Shown piece by piece: positions 1 to 8,290 of a stretch of 18,973 nucleotides of DNA. Position 1 is the first letter of the stretch. Each line of letters opens with the position of its first letter. A program made the position numbers and the translations under genes. Origin of the DNA: Chitinophaga pinensis (GTDB lineage: Bacteria > Bacteroidota > Bacteroidia > Flavobacteriales > Flavobacteriaceae); assembly GCA_943324925.2 (NCBI GenBank), contig CALPNL020000017.1, positions 1-18,973 on the forward strand. The letters run 5' to 3'. The notes under the pieces are model-generated. The model was not told where the DNA came from, did not search any database, and saw only the letters and a list, made by a program, of their open reading frames with translations.

Positions 1-1011
1 AGTGCAAGAAAAAGAAACAATAGCTAAAGCCAATGCCATGAATAATATTCCAATTATTCCTCCTCTATCCGCTTGCTGATCGACTTTGTTAGCCCATGAA
101 TTAGGTAACATAATTTCAAAAGCACCTAAAAACGAAACTGCGAAAAATACTAGCAATCCAAAGAACAGGATATTAAACCAAACATTGGTAGATAATGCAT
201 TTAAAGCATCGGCACCAAAAATCCAGGTGACTAACAATCCTAAAATAACATAAATTAATATAATCGAAATTCCATAAATTATGGCGTTTCTAATACCTTG
301 TGCTTTGTTTTTACTTTGCTTAGTAAAAAAACTAACCGTCATTGGAATCATTGGAAATACACAAGGCGTTAAAAGCGCTGCAAATCCTGATAAAAAGGCA
401 ATCAAGAAGATCGAAAACAGTCCTTTTTCATCTTCCTTTTTTGGTTCTTTAGGCGTAGTTTTTTGAGTTTTAATTTCAGTAGTTGCAGCAGTAGCAGTAG
501 CATTAGAATTATTATCTACAATTATCGTGTCTTTTACTTCTTCAACGACAGCAGTTTCAATAATTCTAGGAATTTCAAAAACGAATTTCTTATTTTGGTT
601 AATACAAACCTCTTTGCAAGTTTGATAATCAATAACTACTTTAATTGACGAAACTTTTGAGTTTAAAATCTTTATTTTTTGAGTTAGAACTACTTTACTT
701 TCGAAGAAAATTTCATCTACTTCAAAAACGGGATTGAATTCTTTTTTGGTTTTACTTTCTTTGGTTTTTCCAACCAACTCATAATTACCAGAGCTTTCAG
801 TATACTTAATTTCAAGTGGAATCGGTCCGCCTTCTGGTGTGAACTGAGAATATAAGTGCCATCCAGCATCAATTTTTCCTTCAAGGACTAAATTAAATTC
901 ATTTTCTGATATTTTTTCCGTTTTAGATTTCCATTTTACTGGATCTAAAATTTGTGAAAATCCATTGGTAAAAACCAAAAAAGTAAAAAGTGTAAAAAGT
1001 AATTTCTTCAT
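1..1011 (-). CDS. dsbD: Thiol:disulfide interchange protein DsbD, N-terminal part (cut by window edge)
   Basis: DsbD-type proteins carry electrons from cytoplasmic thioredoxin across the inner membrane to periplasmic thiol reductases. The visible 337 residues start with a signal peptide (about 1-20, ending GFSQ). A periplasmic immunoglobulin-like alpha domain follows, with a CKEVC cysteine pair at 132/136. Then comes a charged Thr/Lys/Glu-rich linker and a CcdA-like membrane region with several hydrophobic segments. That region holds TPCVFP (Cys217) and a second conserved cysteine in FSCT (Cys336), the expected redox pair of the membrane domain. The C-terminal thioredoxin-like domain would lie beyond position 1. 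The ATG shares its first base with the tilS stop codon, so the two genes are probably translationally coupled in one operon. The assignment to the family is firm. The specific partner proteins are unknown. Confidence 0.93.
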   Translation of the reverse strand, partial: MKKLLFTLFTFLVFTNGFSQILDPVKWKSKTEKISENEFNLVLEGKIDAGWHLYSQFTPEGGPIPLEIKYTESSGNYELVGKTKESKTKKEFNPVFEVDEIFFESKVVLTQKIKILNSKVSSIKVVIDYQTCKEVCINQNKKFVFEIPRIIETAVVEEVKDTIIVDNNSNATATAATTEIKTQKTTPKEPKKEDEKGLFSIFLIAFLSGFAALLTPCVFPMIPMTVSFFTKQSKNKAQGIRNAIIYGISIILIYVILGLLVTWIFGADALNALSTNVWFNILFFGLLVFFAVSFLGAFEIMLPNSWANKVDQQADRGGIIGILFMALALAIVSFSCT

Positions 1012-2327
1012 TATTTTAGTGCTATTTGTAGGCTATTTTTTGTGTTGCTATCGATTTTAAATCTATCATCTTGACGGATTCCAATTACCCAAACAATAGC
1101 TTCATTTGAATATAAAATCCAGGTGTTTTCCTTTTGCAAAAGCGACAATTTCTCATCTTTGAAAAGTTTGCTCACTTTTTTTGTTTTTCCATTCATTCCG
1201 AAAGGGCTAAAAACGGCTCCTTCTTCAAATCTTTTTAATTGTAATGGAAATTTTAATTTGTCAGCGTCTACAAATATAATGGAATTATCAGTATTTGAAT
1301 AAAAATTTTGATTTGAAATAGTAAGCTTTATGGGATCATTAACTTCAAATTGATCTTCATTTATGAAATAAACTTCTGAAGATTCCATTTTATTAATTGG
1401 AGCTAAAATCAAAGTATTTCTGTCTTTTATAAGTCGGAATTCTGACGAAAAAATTTGCTTACCCGATTGTGAATCAGCTAATTCATAAATATCATTCCAC
1501 GCCGAAAAACCATATTCTCTTAGCCATTGGTACAAATAGGATTTGTAATTTGGGAGAATTTTAAGTTTATCGATATTGTAATGAATCTCATCATTCACCT
1601 CGGTTGCCACTTGCTGATAAATCATAATTGTTGCATCATCAACCATTGCTTGCGCTTCATTCAAATATTTTTGTGTGTTTTGAAATGAAGTTAAAAAGCT
1701 AGGATTCAATTCCTTAAATAGTGGAACTAAATCGTGACGAACTTTATTTCGTAAATATTTATCAGTTGCATTACTACTATCTTCGCGCCACTGAATTGCA
1801 TTTGCAGCAGCATAATTCGCGATTTCTTCGCGGCTAAATACCAATAAAGGTCGGACTACCGATTCATTTTGAGTTGGAATTCCGGTAAATCCATCCAACC
1901 CAGAACCACGAATAAGATGAATTAGAAATGTTTCAATAGAATCATCGGCGTGATGTGCGGTTAAAATGTAGTCATAGTTGTGGATTTCTAGCAATTCATA
2001 AAACCAGTTGTATCGAAGTTCACGAGCTGCAACTTGGGTTGAAAGTTTATAATCTGTCGCAAATGACTGGGTATCAAATTGAGTAATAAAAATAGGAATG
2101 GCATTGGCATCAGCATATTTTTGAACAAAAAATTGATCTTCAAGACTTTCGTTACCACGCAATTGAAAATTACAATGAGCTAATGCATATTCAAAGTTCA
2201 AGGACTTAAATAAATGAGCCATCACCATACTGTCCAACCCACCACTTGTGGCCAATAGTAGCTTTTTCCCTATTAAAAAGGGGAAATTATTGGATAAATG
2301 GGATTGGAATTTTTCAAACATAATCAA
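1011..2327 (-). CDS. tilS: tRNA(Ile)-lysidine synthase TilS
   Basis: TilS uses ATP and lysine to convert C34 of the CAU-anticodon tRNA-Ile into lysidine, which changes both decoding and charging of that tRNA; the enzyme is normally essential and cytoplasmic. The N-terminal PP-loop ATPase signature SGGLDS is at residues 28-33, followed by family blocks such as LRYNWF, LTAHHADD and HLIRGSGLDG. The length (438 residues) is normal and includes the C-terminal domain ending in IVWVIGIRQDDRFKI. A second ATG two codons downstream (2321) is an equally good start. The gene is 34 bases downstream of pabB, and its stop overlaps the dsbD start by one base, so the three genes look like one transcription unit. 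Confidence 0.95.
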   Translation of the reverse strand: MIMFEKFQSHLSNNFPFLIGKKLLLATSGGLDSMVMAHLFKSLNFEYALAHCNFQLRGNESLEDQFFVQKYADANAIPIFITQFDTQSFATDYKLSTQVAARELRYNWFYELLEIHNYDYILTAHHADDSIETFLIHLIRGSGLDGFTGIPTQNESVVRPLLVFSREEIANYAAANAIQWREDSSNATDKYLRNKVRHDLVPLFKELNPSFLTSFQNTQKYLNEAQAMVDDATIMIYQQVATEVNDEIHYNIDKLKILPNYKSYLYQWLREYGFSAWNDIYELADSQSGKQIFSSEFRLIKDRNTLILAPINKMESSEVYFINEDQFEVNDPIKLTISNQNFYSNTDNSIIFVDADKLKFPLQLKRFEEGAVFSPFGMNGKTKKVSKLFKDEKLSLLQKENTWILYSNEAIVWVIGIRQDDRFKIDSNTKNSLQIALK

Positions 2328-2361
2328 AAATAGTTATTTTAAATTAAGGAATAAAGTAAAA

Positions 2362-3651
2362 CTAATTGCTATTCAATACTTTAATCATTGCTTCGGCTTT
2401 TAAAAGACATTCTTCATATTCTAATTCTGGAATTGATAAAGCAGTTATAGCACTTCCTACAGAAAAAGAAATGTAATTATTTTTACTATTATATAATATA
2501 CTTCGTATTACAACATTGAAATCGAAGTCACCATTTGGGGTAAAATAACCGATGCTTCCACTATACAATCCTCGTTTGGTTTCTTCCAATTCTTCTATAA
2601 TCTTCATAGCAGAAATTTTGGGTGCTCCAGTCATGCTTCCCATTGGAAAAGAATTTTTAATTACATCTAATGCAGAATATTGATTGTCTATAGTTGAAGT
2701 TATAGTTGAAATCATTTGATGCACTTGTAGGAAGGAATATAAACCACATAATTCTTCCACTTCAACCGACCCTTTTTTAGCTGTTCGTGACAAATCGTTT
2801 CTAACCAAATCGGTAATCATAATATTCTCAGAGCGCTCTTTAGGATCTAACGCGAGATTGTTTTTAGAAATTTCATCTTTATCAAAATCAGAATATCGCT
2901 TTGAAGTACCTTTAATTGGTTGAGAAATAATTTTATTATTTTCTTTTTTCAAATACCGCTCGGGTGAAGCCGATAATAAGAAATAGTTATTATTTTTTAA
3001 ATATGCTGCGAAAGGAGGCCTTGAAATATCGTTCAATGAAAAGAACTTATCCAACGGATTGATGGTTGTTTCCGCATAAAATTCCATACAAAAATTAGCT
3101 TCGTAAATATCGCCTTTATTAATGTACTCAAGCATTTTGTTTACTTTTTCAAGATAAAAATCTTTAGAAATACGTTGTTGAATTTCAATTGGATTTATAT
3201 TTTCAGATTTAGAAATTGGAGTATTTAGAATTGAATCCAAATCCTCTTCTACTTCATCATCACACATGTTTAGATATCGGATCTCCAGTTGATCATTTTT
3301 TAGTAAAAATAATTTCTTAGGCTGAAAGAAAAACAAATCTGGAAATTGCAATCCGTCATAATTTGACGAGTTTAATTCTTCGGTATCGTTTTTCAAATCG
3401 TAGGATAAATAACCAAAAATCCAATCTTTTGAAGTTTGCTGGTATTGTTTTAAATCTTCAAAAGCGTTGTGGTAATCTGTTGTTATTGACGTAAAAGCAT
3501 CAGCGGCGAGAATACAATCGTAATTTGAATATTTCTGAGGGTAGTCATTACTATCTAAAAAAACGACTTCTCGGAACTGTTGTGCCCAAGTTAAAAGTTG
3601 CGATTTAAACAACTTAGCATTAGAAATTTCTTTGTGTATTGAGGTTCTCAA
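2362..3651 (-). CDS. pabB: Aminodeoxychorismate synthase component I (PabB)
   Basis: PabB combines chorismate with ammonia supplied by a glutamine amidotransferase to make 4-amino-4-deoxychorismate, a step to p-aminobenzoate and folate. The 429-residue protein has the chorismate-binding fold with GDIYEANFC (180-188), PIKGTSKR (245-252), DLVRNDLSR (281-289) and GSMTGAPK (338-345). The lysine in PIKGT (Lys247) is the residue typical of PabB; isochorismate synthases usually have alanine there, and that is what the menF-like gene of this window shows. Hence PabB rather than TrpE or an isochorismate synthase. No pabA or pabC is visible nearby. It is the first gene of the pabB-tilS-dsbD run and has a candidate promoter directly upstream. 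Confidence 0.92.
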   Translation of the reverse strand: MRTSIHKEISNAKLFKSQLLTWAQQFREVVFLDSNDYPQKYSNYDCILAADAFTSITTDYHNAFEDLKQYQQTSKDWIFGYLSYDLKNDTEELNSSNYDGLQFPDLFFFQPKKLFLLKNDQLEIRYLNMCDDEVEEDLDSILNTPISKSENINPIEIQQRISKDFYLEKVNKMLEYINKGDIYEANFCMEFYAETTINPLDKFFSLNDISRPPFAAYLKNNNYFLLSASPERYLKKENNKIISQPIKGTSKRYSDFDKDEISKNNLALDPKERSENIMITDLVRNDLSRTAKKGSVEVEELCGLYSFLQVHQMISTITSTIDNQYSALDVIKNSFPMGSMTGAPKISAMKIIEELEETKRGLYSGSIGYFTPNGDFDFNVVIRSILYNSKNNYISFSVGSAITALSIPELEYEECLLKAEAMIKVLNSN

Positions 3652-3669
3652 ATTATCATTTTATAATTA

Positions 3670-3697
3670 CAAAAATAGGTAAATTATATCATTCAAA
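3670..3697 (-). promoter_or_regulatory. Candidate promoter for pabB-tilS-dsbD
   Basis: On the minus strand TATTTTTG (3677 to 3670) matches the Bacteroidota -7 consensus TAnnTTTG, and TTTG (3697 to 3694) lies 16 bases upstream, slightly shorter than the usual spacing. It sits about 20 bases before the pabB ATG and just after the tRNA-His terminator. In AT-rich DNA such matches can occur by chance, so the call is moderate. Confidence 0.45.
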
Positions 3698-3725
3698 ATT
3701 ATCCTATTTGATTGATATTGGATAC

Positions 3726-3756
3726 AAAAAAAGCTCCGAATTACTTCGAAGCTTTT
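3726..3756 (-). terminator. Rho-independent terminator of tRNA-His
   Basis: On the minus strand a 12-base-pair stem (3756-3745 with 3740-3729, one G-U pair, loop GTAA) is followed by a run of seven T. It begins 9 bases after the 3' end of tRNA-His and separates that gene from pabB. Confidence 0.85.
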
Positions 3757-3765
3757 GCATTTCTG

Positions 3766-3840
3766 GGTGGCTGACCGGGTTCGAACCGGCGACCCTCGGC
3801 ACCACAAACCAATACTCTAACCAGCTGAGCTACAACCACC
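3766..3840 (-). tRNA. tRNA-His (anticodon GTG)
   Basis: The minus strand folds into a complete cloverleaf. The acceptor stem GTGGTTG pairs with CAGCCAC and is extended by the extra G-1 opposite C73 that marks histidine tRNAs. The D arm contains TAGCTCAGCTGGTTAGAG. The anticodon loop is TTGTGGT with anticodon GTG, and the T arm contains GGTTCGAACC. The 3' CCA is not encoded, since the gene runs C73-CAG, so the CCA end must be added by nucleotidyltransferase. The gene stands alone, with its own consensus promoter 5' and a terminator 3'. Confidence 0.97.
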
Positions 3841-3854
3841 ATTTTTAACGAGTG

Positions 3855-3886
3855 CAAATATATGGCAAAAGTTTTTGTTTTACAAA
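3855..3886 (-). promoter_or_regulatory. Bacteroidota-type promoter of tRNA-His
   Basis: The minus strand reads TTTG (3886-3883), 20 bases, then TATATTTG (3862-3855), an exact match to the TTTG-N19/21-TAnnTTTG consensus used by the primary sigma factor of Bacteroidota. Transcription would start about 8 bases before the mature 5' end of tRNA-His. It is the clearest promoter in the window and supports the taxonomic placement. Confidence 0.82.
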
Positions 3887-3902
3887 GGAAAAAAATAAAT
3901 AA

Positions 3903-4619
3903 TTATATCAAATCTCCTAAGCTATTGACAGCCAAATACCTTTCAACAGTAAAACCTTCAGCATATTCTGTACCAACTAATCTTCCTAATTCGCGAGAGC
4001 GATTGTGGATACTATCTAAAAAGTTTTTGGTTGCAATTGGAGTAACTGGTTCACTCGAATTTGGATTATAAAACTGAGAACTGTATGCTAAAATAGCCGC
4101 TTCTTTTTTATCAATAAAATTAGAAATATCAACCACAAAATCAGGCTCAATATTCTTCCATTGGATGTAATGATAAACTAATTTTGGTCGCCAAGCCTGT
4201 TGCGGAAGGTCGTTATACAAAGTTTTTATTTTTACTAATCCAGACAAGAAACAGGCATCAGAAACTAACTTACTCCCTTTTGCATGATCTATATGACGAT
4301 CATCAATGGCGTTACAAATTACTATTTCCGGTTGGTACTTTCTAATCATTTCGATGACTTTCAATTGGTGATTTTCATCATTTATAAAAAAGCCATCGCG
4401 CATGTCTAAGTTCTCACGAACCGAGATTCCAAGTATTTCAGATGCCGCTTCCGATTCTTTATTTCTAATTTCTACAGAACCACGTGTCCCTAATTCACCT
4501 CGAGTTAAATCGATAATTCCGACTTTTTTACCTAAAGAAATTTCTTTGGCTAGCGTGCCTGAACATCCTAATTCTACATCGTCAGGATGCGCTCCAAAGG
4601 CAAGTATGTCTAATTTCAT
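3903..4619 (-). CDS. bshB1: Bacillithiol biosynthesis deacetylase BshB1
   Basis: BshB1 removes the acetyl group from N-acetylglucosaminyl-L-malate, giving glucosaminyl-malate, the second step of synthesis of the low-molecular-weight thiol bacillithiol. It is a cytoplasmic zinc-dependent LmbE/PIG-L-family enzyme. The metal-binding motif AHPDDVE is at residues 10-16 and the second site DDRHIDH at 106-112. The block LTRGELGTRG (38-47) and the length (238 residues) are typical of BshB1. The ATG overlaps the stop of the menF-like gene by 4 bases (ATGA), indicating translational coupling. No bshA or bshC is in the window. No hairpin is seen between its stop and tRNA-His, so readthrough into the tRNA gene is possible. 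Confidence 0.93.
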   Translation of the reverse strand: MKLDILAFGAHPDDVELGCSGTLAKEISLGKKVGIIDLTRGELGTRGSVEIRNKESEAASEILGISVRENLDMRDGFFINDENHQLKVIEMIRKYQPEIVICNAIDDRHIDHAKGSKLVSDACFLSGLVKIKTLYNDLPQQAWRPKLVYHYIQWKNIEPDFVVDISNFIDKKEAAILAYSSQFYNPNSSEPVTPIATKNFLDSIHNRSRELGRLVGTEYAEGFTVERYLAVNSLGDLI

Positions 4620-5680
4620 AGTATTACATTTTTTAAAGTCATTGCTTTATTTACTGTTTCAAACCATTCCTTTTCAGGGATGCTACTTTTTGTTATTCCG
4701 CATCCAATATATAAATGAGCTGAACTATTTTCAATTTCATTTTGAACCTGCATGCAACGTAAATTTACATATAAATCCGAATCACAATTGTCATTATAAT
4801 TAATTTCACCTAAATAACCAGCGTAATATTCTCGATTATAACCTTCATTTTCATTTATGAAATTAATTGCACTTAACTTCGGCAAACCACCAACTGCAGG
4901 TGTAGGATGTAAAAGTAATACTAAATTATTCAGATTGGTTTTTTTATCAATTATTCCTTGAATAGCAGTTTTGAGATGCAATAAATTTCCAGCTTTAATG
5001 GTTATAGGTATTGAAATTTGAACTTCAGAAACAGAATTGCTTAGGCTATCAACTATATAATCGGTAACAAATTGCTGTTCTTCTTTTTCTTTATTTTGCC
5101 AAAGCACTTCTTCAGAACCTTCATATAATTGAGTGCCCGCCAAAGCTACCGTCTGAAATTTATTTCCATTTACTTTTAATAAAGTTTCTGGAGTTGCCCC
5201 CATCCACAAACCGATTTCTGGATGAAACCAGCAATAGGCAAAGGCAGTCGGATACGTGTTTACTAATTTAACAAACAACGAATTTAAATCGAAACTAGGC
5301 AACTGAATTACCTCTTTTCGTGACAAAACAACTTTTGAGAAAGTACCATTTTCAATTTCATTAATAGCTTTTGAAACTATAAATTCAAAATTGTTCTTGG
5401 CAGATTCATCTATTTGAGATTCTATTTTGGGAATTAAAGGAACGGTTTGAGATGTAAATTCAATTGTAATTTCTTGAGAACTATTTTTAGGAATTACTAT
5501 TTTATTGAAGCCGTCAAATGAAGTAAAAACTAAACCCGTTTCGGACAAATTATCACTTAAATTGAGTTTACTGTCATTTTGAAAAAGCCCTTTGATTAAC
5601 TGAGTGTTGGGCTTTTTATAAATTACAAAGGGTAAGTTCTGTTGAAAATGCTGTTTTACTTTATTTAAAAATTCATTCAT
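4616..5680 (-). CDS. menF: Isochorismate synthase (MenF/EntC family)
   Basis: This enzyme isomerises chorismate to isochorismate, the entry step of menaquinone synthesis (or of catecholate siderophores). The 354-residue chorismate-binding protein has FSKVVLSRK (114-122, containing the lysine expected as general base), GATPETLL (161-168), ALAGT (179-183), HPTPAVGGLPK (258-268) and IGCGIT (325-330). The alanine in ALAGT, where PabB has lysine, fits isochorismate synthase. The adjacent menI-like thioesterase, 2 bases upstream, favours a role in menaquinone over siderophores, and no enterobactin-type genes are seen. Its TGA stop overlaps the bshB1 start. Confidence 0.87.
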   Translation of the reverse strand: MNEFLNKVKQHFQQNLPFVIYKKPNTQLIKGLFQNDSKLNLSDNLSETGLVFTSFDGFNKIVIPKNSSQEITIEFTSQTVPLIPKIESQIDESAKNNFEFIVSKAINEIENGTFSKVVLSRKEVIQLPSFDLNSLFVKLVNTYPTAFAYCWFHPEIGLWMGATPETLLKVNGNKFQTVALAGTQLYEGSEEVLWQNKEKEEQQFVTDYIVDSLSNSVSEVQISIPITIKAGNLLHLKTAIQGIIDKKTNLNNLVLLLHPTPAVGGLPKLSAINFINENEGYNREYYAGYLGEINYNDNCDSDLYVNLRCMQVQNEIENSSAHLYIGCGITKSSIPEKEWFETVNKAMTLKNVIL

Positions 5681-5682
5681 TT

Positions 5683-6120
5683 TTATTTACTGTTTCTTAC
5701 TTTTTTAGGCAAAACCATATTGGTAAGTTTACATATAGAGATCATTTTTCCAGCTTCATCAGTAATTTTAATTTCCCATAAATGAATGGAACGACCTTGG
5801 TGAATTATTCTAGCTGTTCCATAAACTAGGCCTTCTTTTTTACTTTTTAGGTGGTTTGCAGAAATTTCAATCCCACGAACTTCACTTAACTCAGGGTTTA
5901 CAAACATTAAAGATGCTGCAGAACCAACGCTTTCTGCTAAGGCAACAGTTGCGCCTCCATGTAATAAACCCATCGGTTGATGCACTCTTGGGTTTACGGG
6001 CATTTTAGCAACCAGAAACCCTTCGCCAGCATCAATATATTCAATTTCAAGGGTTTGCATCAATGTGTTTTTTGAAAAATCATTACACATTGCAATTATT
6101 CTATCTTTATCGAAAGTCAT
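5683..6120 (-). CDS. Hotdog-fold thioesterase, probable DHNA-CoA hydrolase (MenI-like)
   Basis: The 145-residue protein is a PaaI/YdiI-type single-hotdog acyl-CoA thioesterase. HQPMGLLHGGAT at 47-58 followed by LAES gives His54 and Glu63, the same positions as the active-site residues in E. coli YdiI (MenI), which hydrolyses 1,4-dihydroxy-2-naphthoyl-CoA in the menaquinone pathway. Family membership is clear from sequence. The specific substrate is inferred from this similarity and from the menF-like gene that starts 2 bases downstream. Related members act on phenylacetyl- or other aryl-CoA esters, so a broader role is possible. It is the first gene of the thioesterase-menF-bshB1 operon. I see no clear consensus promoter before it. 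Confidence 0.8.
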   Translation of the reverse strand: MTFDKDRIIAMCNDFSKNTLMQTLEIEYIDAGEGFLVAKMPVNPRVHQPMGLLHGGATVALAESVGSAASLMFVNPELSEVRGIEISANHLKSKKEGLVYGTARIIHQGRSIHLWEIKITDEAGKMISICKLTNMVLPKKVRNSK

Positions 6121-6209
6121 TTTTTTTGTAAAAATAACACATTATTAGTAGACAATAAAATAATTCTGACTAAGAATGAATTTGTAAATCTACGGTAAAC
6201 TAAATCAAT

Positions 6210-6217
6210 TAATTTTG
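6210..6217 (+). promoter_or_regulatory. Possible -7 element for the 6287 lipoprotein gene
   Basis: TAATTTTG matches TAnnTTTG. The nearest upstream TTTG (6181-6184) is 25 bases away, longer than usual. The rest of the 166-base divergent gap (6121-6286) is AT-rich and shows no hairpin or other clear signal. Confidence 0.3.
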
Positions 6218-6286
6218 CGTTATTAATTTTCGAATGAAATTAATAATTAATAAATTAATACCTATTTTTACAAAAAATCTTAAGTA

Positions 6287-7840
6287 ATGCGCCAAATTCT
6301 ATTTTTGCTTTTATCGGGATTACTTCTATCGATGACGTCGTGTAGAAAGGATTTTGCATTTGAACCCAGCAACGGAGAATTACGTTTTTCCAAAGACACC
6401 ATTTATTTAGACACTGTTTTTACCAACATAGGATCAAGCACTTACACATTAAAAGTATACAATAAAAGCAATAATGATATACTTATTCCAAACATCCAAT
6501 TAGGAAAAGGCGCGCAGTCAAAATACAGGATGACTATTGACGGAATGCGTGGTGATAATGGAAAGATATTCAAAAATGTAGAATTATTAGCCAAAGACAG
6601 CATGTATGTTTTTATTGAAACTACTGCTGGAATTGCTGATGCCAACCCCACCGATTTTTTATATACCGATCAAATTCAATTTGGATCTGGAACTGATTTA
6701 CAAAAAGTAGAATTGGTCACTCTGATACAAGATGCCGTCTTTTTATACCCTCAAAAGTACGTTGATACCACCACTGGGGCGGTTAGTTATGAATCATTAA
6801 CTTTTGGTCAAGACCAAATTTACGGGTTTATATTAGATCACAATTCTAATAATGACGAGTACCGCTGGACTAATACAAAGCCCTACGTTATCTATGGCTA
6901 TGCCGGAATTCCGAATGGTGAGACACTAAATGTAGATCCAGGAGCTCGAATTCATTTTCATGCCAATTCAGGTATTATTGTTGGAAATGGTGGGACAATT
7001 AAAATTAATGGACAACAGTCTACAACGACGGCTCTTGAAAAAGAGGTGATTTTTGAAGGCGATCGATTAGAGCCAGGGTTTTCAGAGGTGCCTGGACAAT
7101 GGGGATTAATCTGGATGAGTCAAGGAAGTGTAAACAATCAGATCAATCATTTGACTTTAAAAAACGCAACCGTAGGAATTTTTGTAGGTGATGTGGTAAA
7201 CGCAACAAATCCTACTTTAAAAATTGATAATACTCAAATTTACAACTGTTCGAATATAGGGCTGTTTTCAAGGAGTGCTAAAATAGAAGGAACCAATTTA
7301 GTCATTAACTCTGCAGGTCAAGCGAGTTTGGCTTGTACTGAAGGAGGTTCGTATTTATTTAAACATTGCACCTTCAATAATAACTGGCAAAGTTCAAAAC
7401 AAGTAGCTGTATTATTGAGTAATTATCAAAATAACAACGATGTAATTACTCCTAAAGCCTTGAATCAAGCGGAATTTTATAATTGTATTATTTATGGTTC
7501 TAACCAAATAGAGCTATTGTTAGACAAAAAAGAAGGTGCTGTTTTCAATTACAAATTCAATAATTGCTTGTTGAAATTCAATAACACAAACAATCAATTT
7601 ACTTCAAATCCGCTATATTTATTTGATACAGATGCGACTCATTATTCTAATATCATTAGAAATCAAGATCCGAAATTTCTAAATTCAAATAAAAATAAGT
7701 TGAATATTAACAGTACTTCCCCTGCTTTTGCAAATGGTAATGCTGCCTATTTAATTGTAAAAGATATATTGGGAAATACCAGAAGTTTACCGCCAGATTT
7801 GGGTGCTTATAAAAACGCACCTTTTCCAATTGTGCCTTAA
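6287..7840 (+). CDS. Predicted lipoprotein with right-handed beta-helix-like region
   Basis: The 517-residue protein has a lipoprotein signal peptide with lipobox SMTSC (Cys19), so it should be anchored to a membrane, probably the outer membrane. After an N-terminal beta-rich domain (about 30-150) comes a long stretch (about 200-460) of short, Asn/Gly-rich strands such as GGTIKING and IGLFSRSAKI. This resembles right-handed parallel beta-helix repeats. No catalytic motif of a known pectate lyase or other beta-helix enzyme stands out. Similar lipoproteins are common in Flavobacteriia and lack known function. The gene is divergent from the menI-like gene and convergent with hslR; the two stop codons share TTAA and there is no terminator between them. 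Lipoprotein is firm, beta-helix moderate, function unknown. Confidence 0.8.
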   Translation: MRQILFLLLSGLLLSMTSCRKDFAFEPSNGELRFSKDTIYLDTVFTNIGSSTYTLKVYNKSNNDILIPNIQLGKGAQSKYRMTIDGMRGDNGKIFKNVELLAKDSMYVFIETTAGIADANPTDFLYTDQIQFGSGTDLQKVELVTLIQDAVFLYPQKYVDTTTGAVSYESLTFGQDQIYGFILDHNSNNDEYRWTNTKPYVIYGYAGIPNGETLNVDPGARIHFHANSGIIVGNGGTIKINGQQSTTTALEKEVIFEGDRLEPGFSEVPGQWGLIWMSQGSVNNQINHLTLKNATVGIFVGDVVNATNPTLKIDNTQIYNCSNIGLFSRSAKIEGTNLVINSAGQASLACTEGGSYLFKHCTFNNNWQSSKQVAVLLSNYQNNNDVITPKALNQAEFYNCIIYGSNQIELLLDKKEGAVFNYKFNNCLLKFNNTNNQFTSNPLYLFDTDATHYSNIIRNQDPKFLNSNKNKLNINSTSPAFANGNAAYLIVKDILGNTRSLPPDLGAYKNAPFPIVP

Positions 7841-8211
7841 ATTTCTATTTCATTTCCAAAATCCTCGAGGTCCCTTCTGTCTTTTTTTGTAGGACGCCCA
7901 TCTCCCGTTTTTCTATAATGCTCTTTAGATAATTTTAATAATTCTAGGTGTTGAAAAGCTTCAATCGGAGTTTCATTTTTTCGATAAATATCTACTAATT
8001 TAGCGGCAACACGATTTGCAGGTATATCCAGAACCACTATAATTTGAGTAATTTGATCTTTTCTGAAAGTGATTCTATCAGTTGGGAAAACTTCTTTTGA
8101 AGGTTTTGCAATAATTCCATTAACAGTTATATGATTTTTTTTACAGGCTTCAGTAACCATATTTCTTGTTTTATAATACCTCACACACCATAAAAATTTA
8201 TCTACTCTCAT
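7837..8211 (-). CDS. hslR: S4-domain RNA-binding protein, Hsp15 (HslR) family
   Basis: HslR/Hsp15 binds 50S subunits that carry a stalled nascent chain still attached to tRNA, and helps free them for recycling. The 124-residue protein starts directly with the S4 RNA-binding domain (MRVDKFLWCVRYYKTR, then ITVNG and a KPSKEV turn, about residues 1-60). It ends in a basic tail with GDGRPTKKDRRDLEDF, typical of the family. Length is close to the usual 120-135. It converges on the 6287 lipoprotein gene with a 4-base overlap and is divergent from the FKBP-like gene. A candidate promoter lies at 8244-8252. Paralogous S4 proteins exist, but the C-terminal motif supports Hsp15. Confidence 0.88.
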   Translation of the reverse strand: MRVDKFLWCVRYYKTRNMVTEACKKNHITVNGIIAKPSKEVFPTDRITFRKDQITQIIVVLDIPANRVAAKLVDIYRKNETPIEAFQHLELLKLSKEHYRKTGDGRPTKKDRRDLEDFGNEIEI

Positions 8212-8243
8212 AATTTTTTTCTAAAATAGAAGTTAAATTGAAT

Positions 8244-8252
8244 GCAAAAATA
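8244..8252 (-). promoter_or_regulatory. Possible -7 element for hslR
   Basis: TATTTTTGC on the minus strand fits TAnnTTTG, 32 bases before the hslR ATG. No well-spaced -33 TTG is visible. Confidence 0.4.
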
Positions 8253-8263
8253 AATCAATATTG

Positions 8264-8271
8264 TATCTTGC
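8264..8271 (+). promoter_or_regulatory. Possible -7 element for the FKBP-like lipoprotein gene
   Basis: TATCTTGC resembles the common Bacteroidota -7 box TATCTTTGC with one T missing. A TTG lies 23 bases upstream (8238-8240), and the ATG follows 19 bases after the box. A transcript starting here would not contain the upstream TTG at 8261, which supports the ATG at 8291 as the true start. Confidence 0.35.
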
Positions 8272-8290
8272 GCTCTTAAAATTAAAAAAA

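Noticed and set aside
281..648. Two short plus-strand reading frames at the left edge
   Set aside because: They are antisense to dsbD, whose signal peptide, cysteine pairs and membrane segments are clear on the minus strand.
3639..3848. Plus-strand reading frame of 69 codons across the tRNA region
   Set aside because: It runs antisense through the tRNA-His gene and its terminator, and part of its translation is just the reverse of the tRNA.
4402..4803. Plus-strand reading frame of 133 codons opposite bshB1 and menF
   Set aside because: It is antisense to two genes with clear family motifs and shows no recognisable domain.
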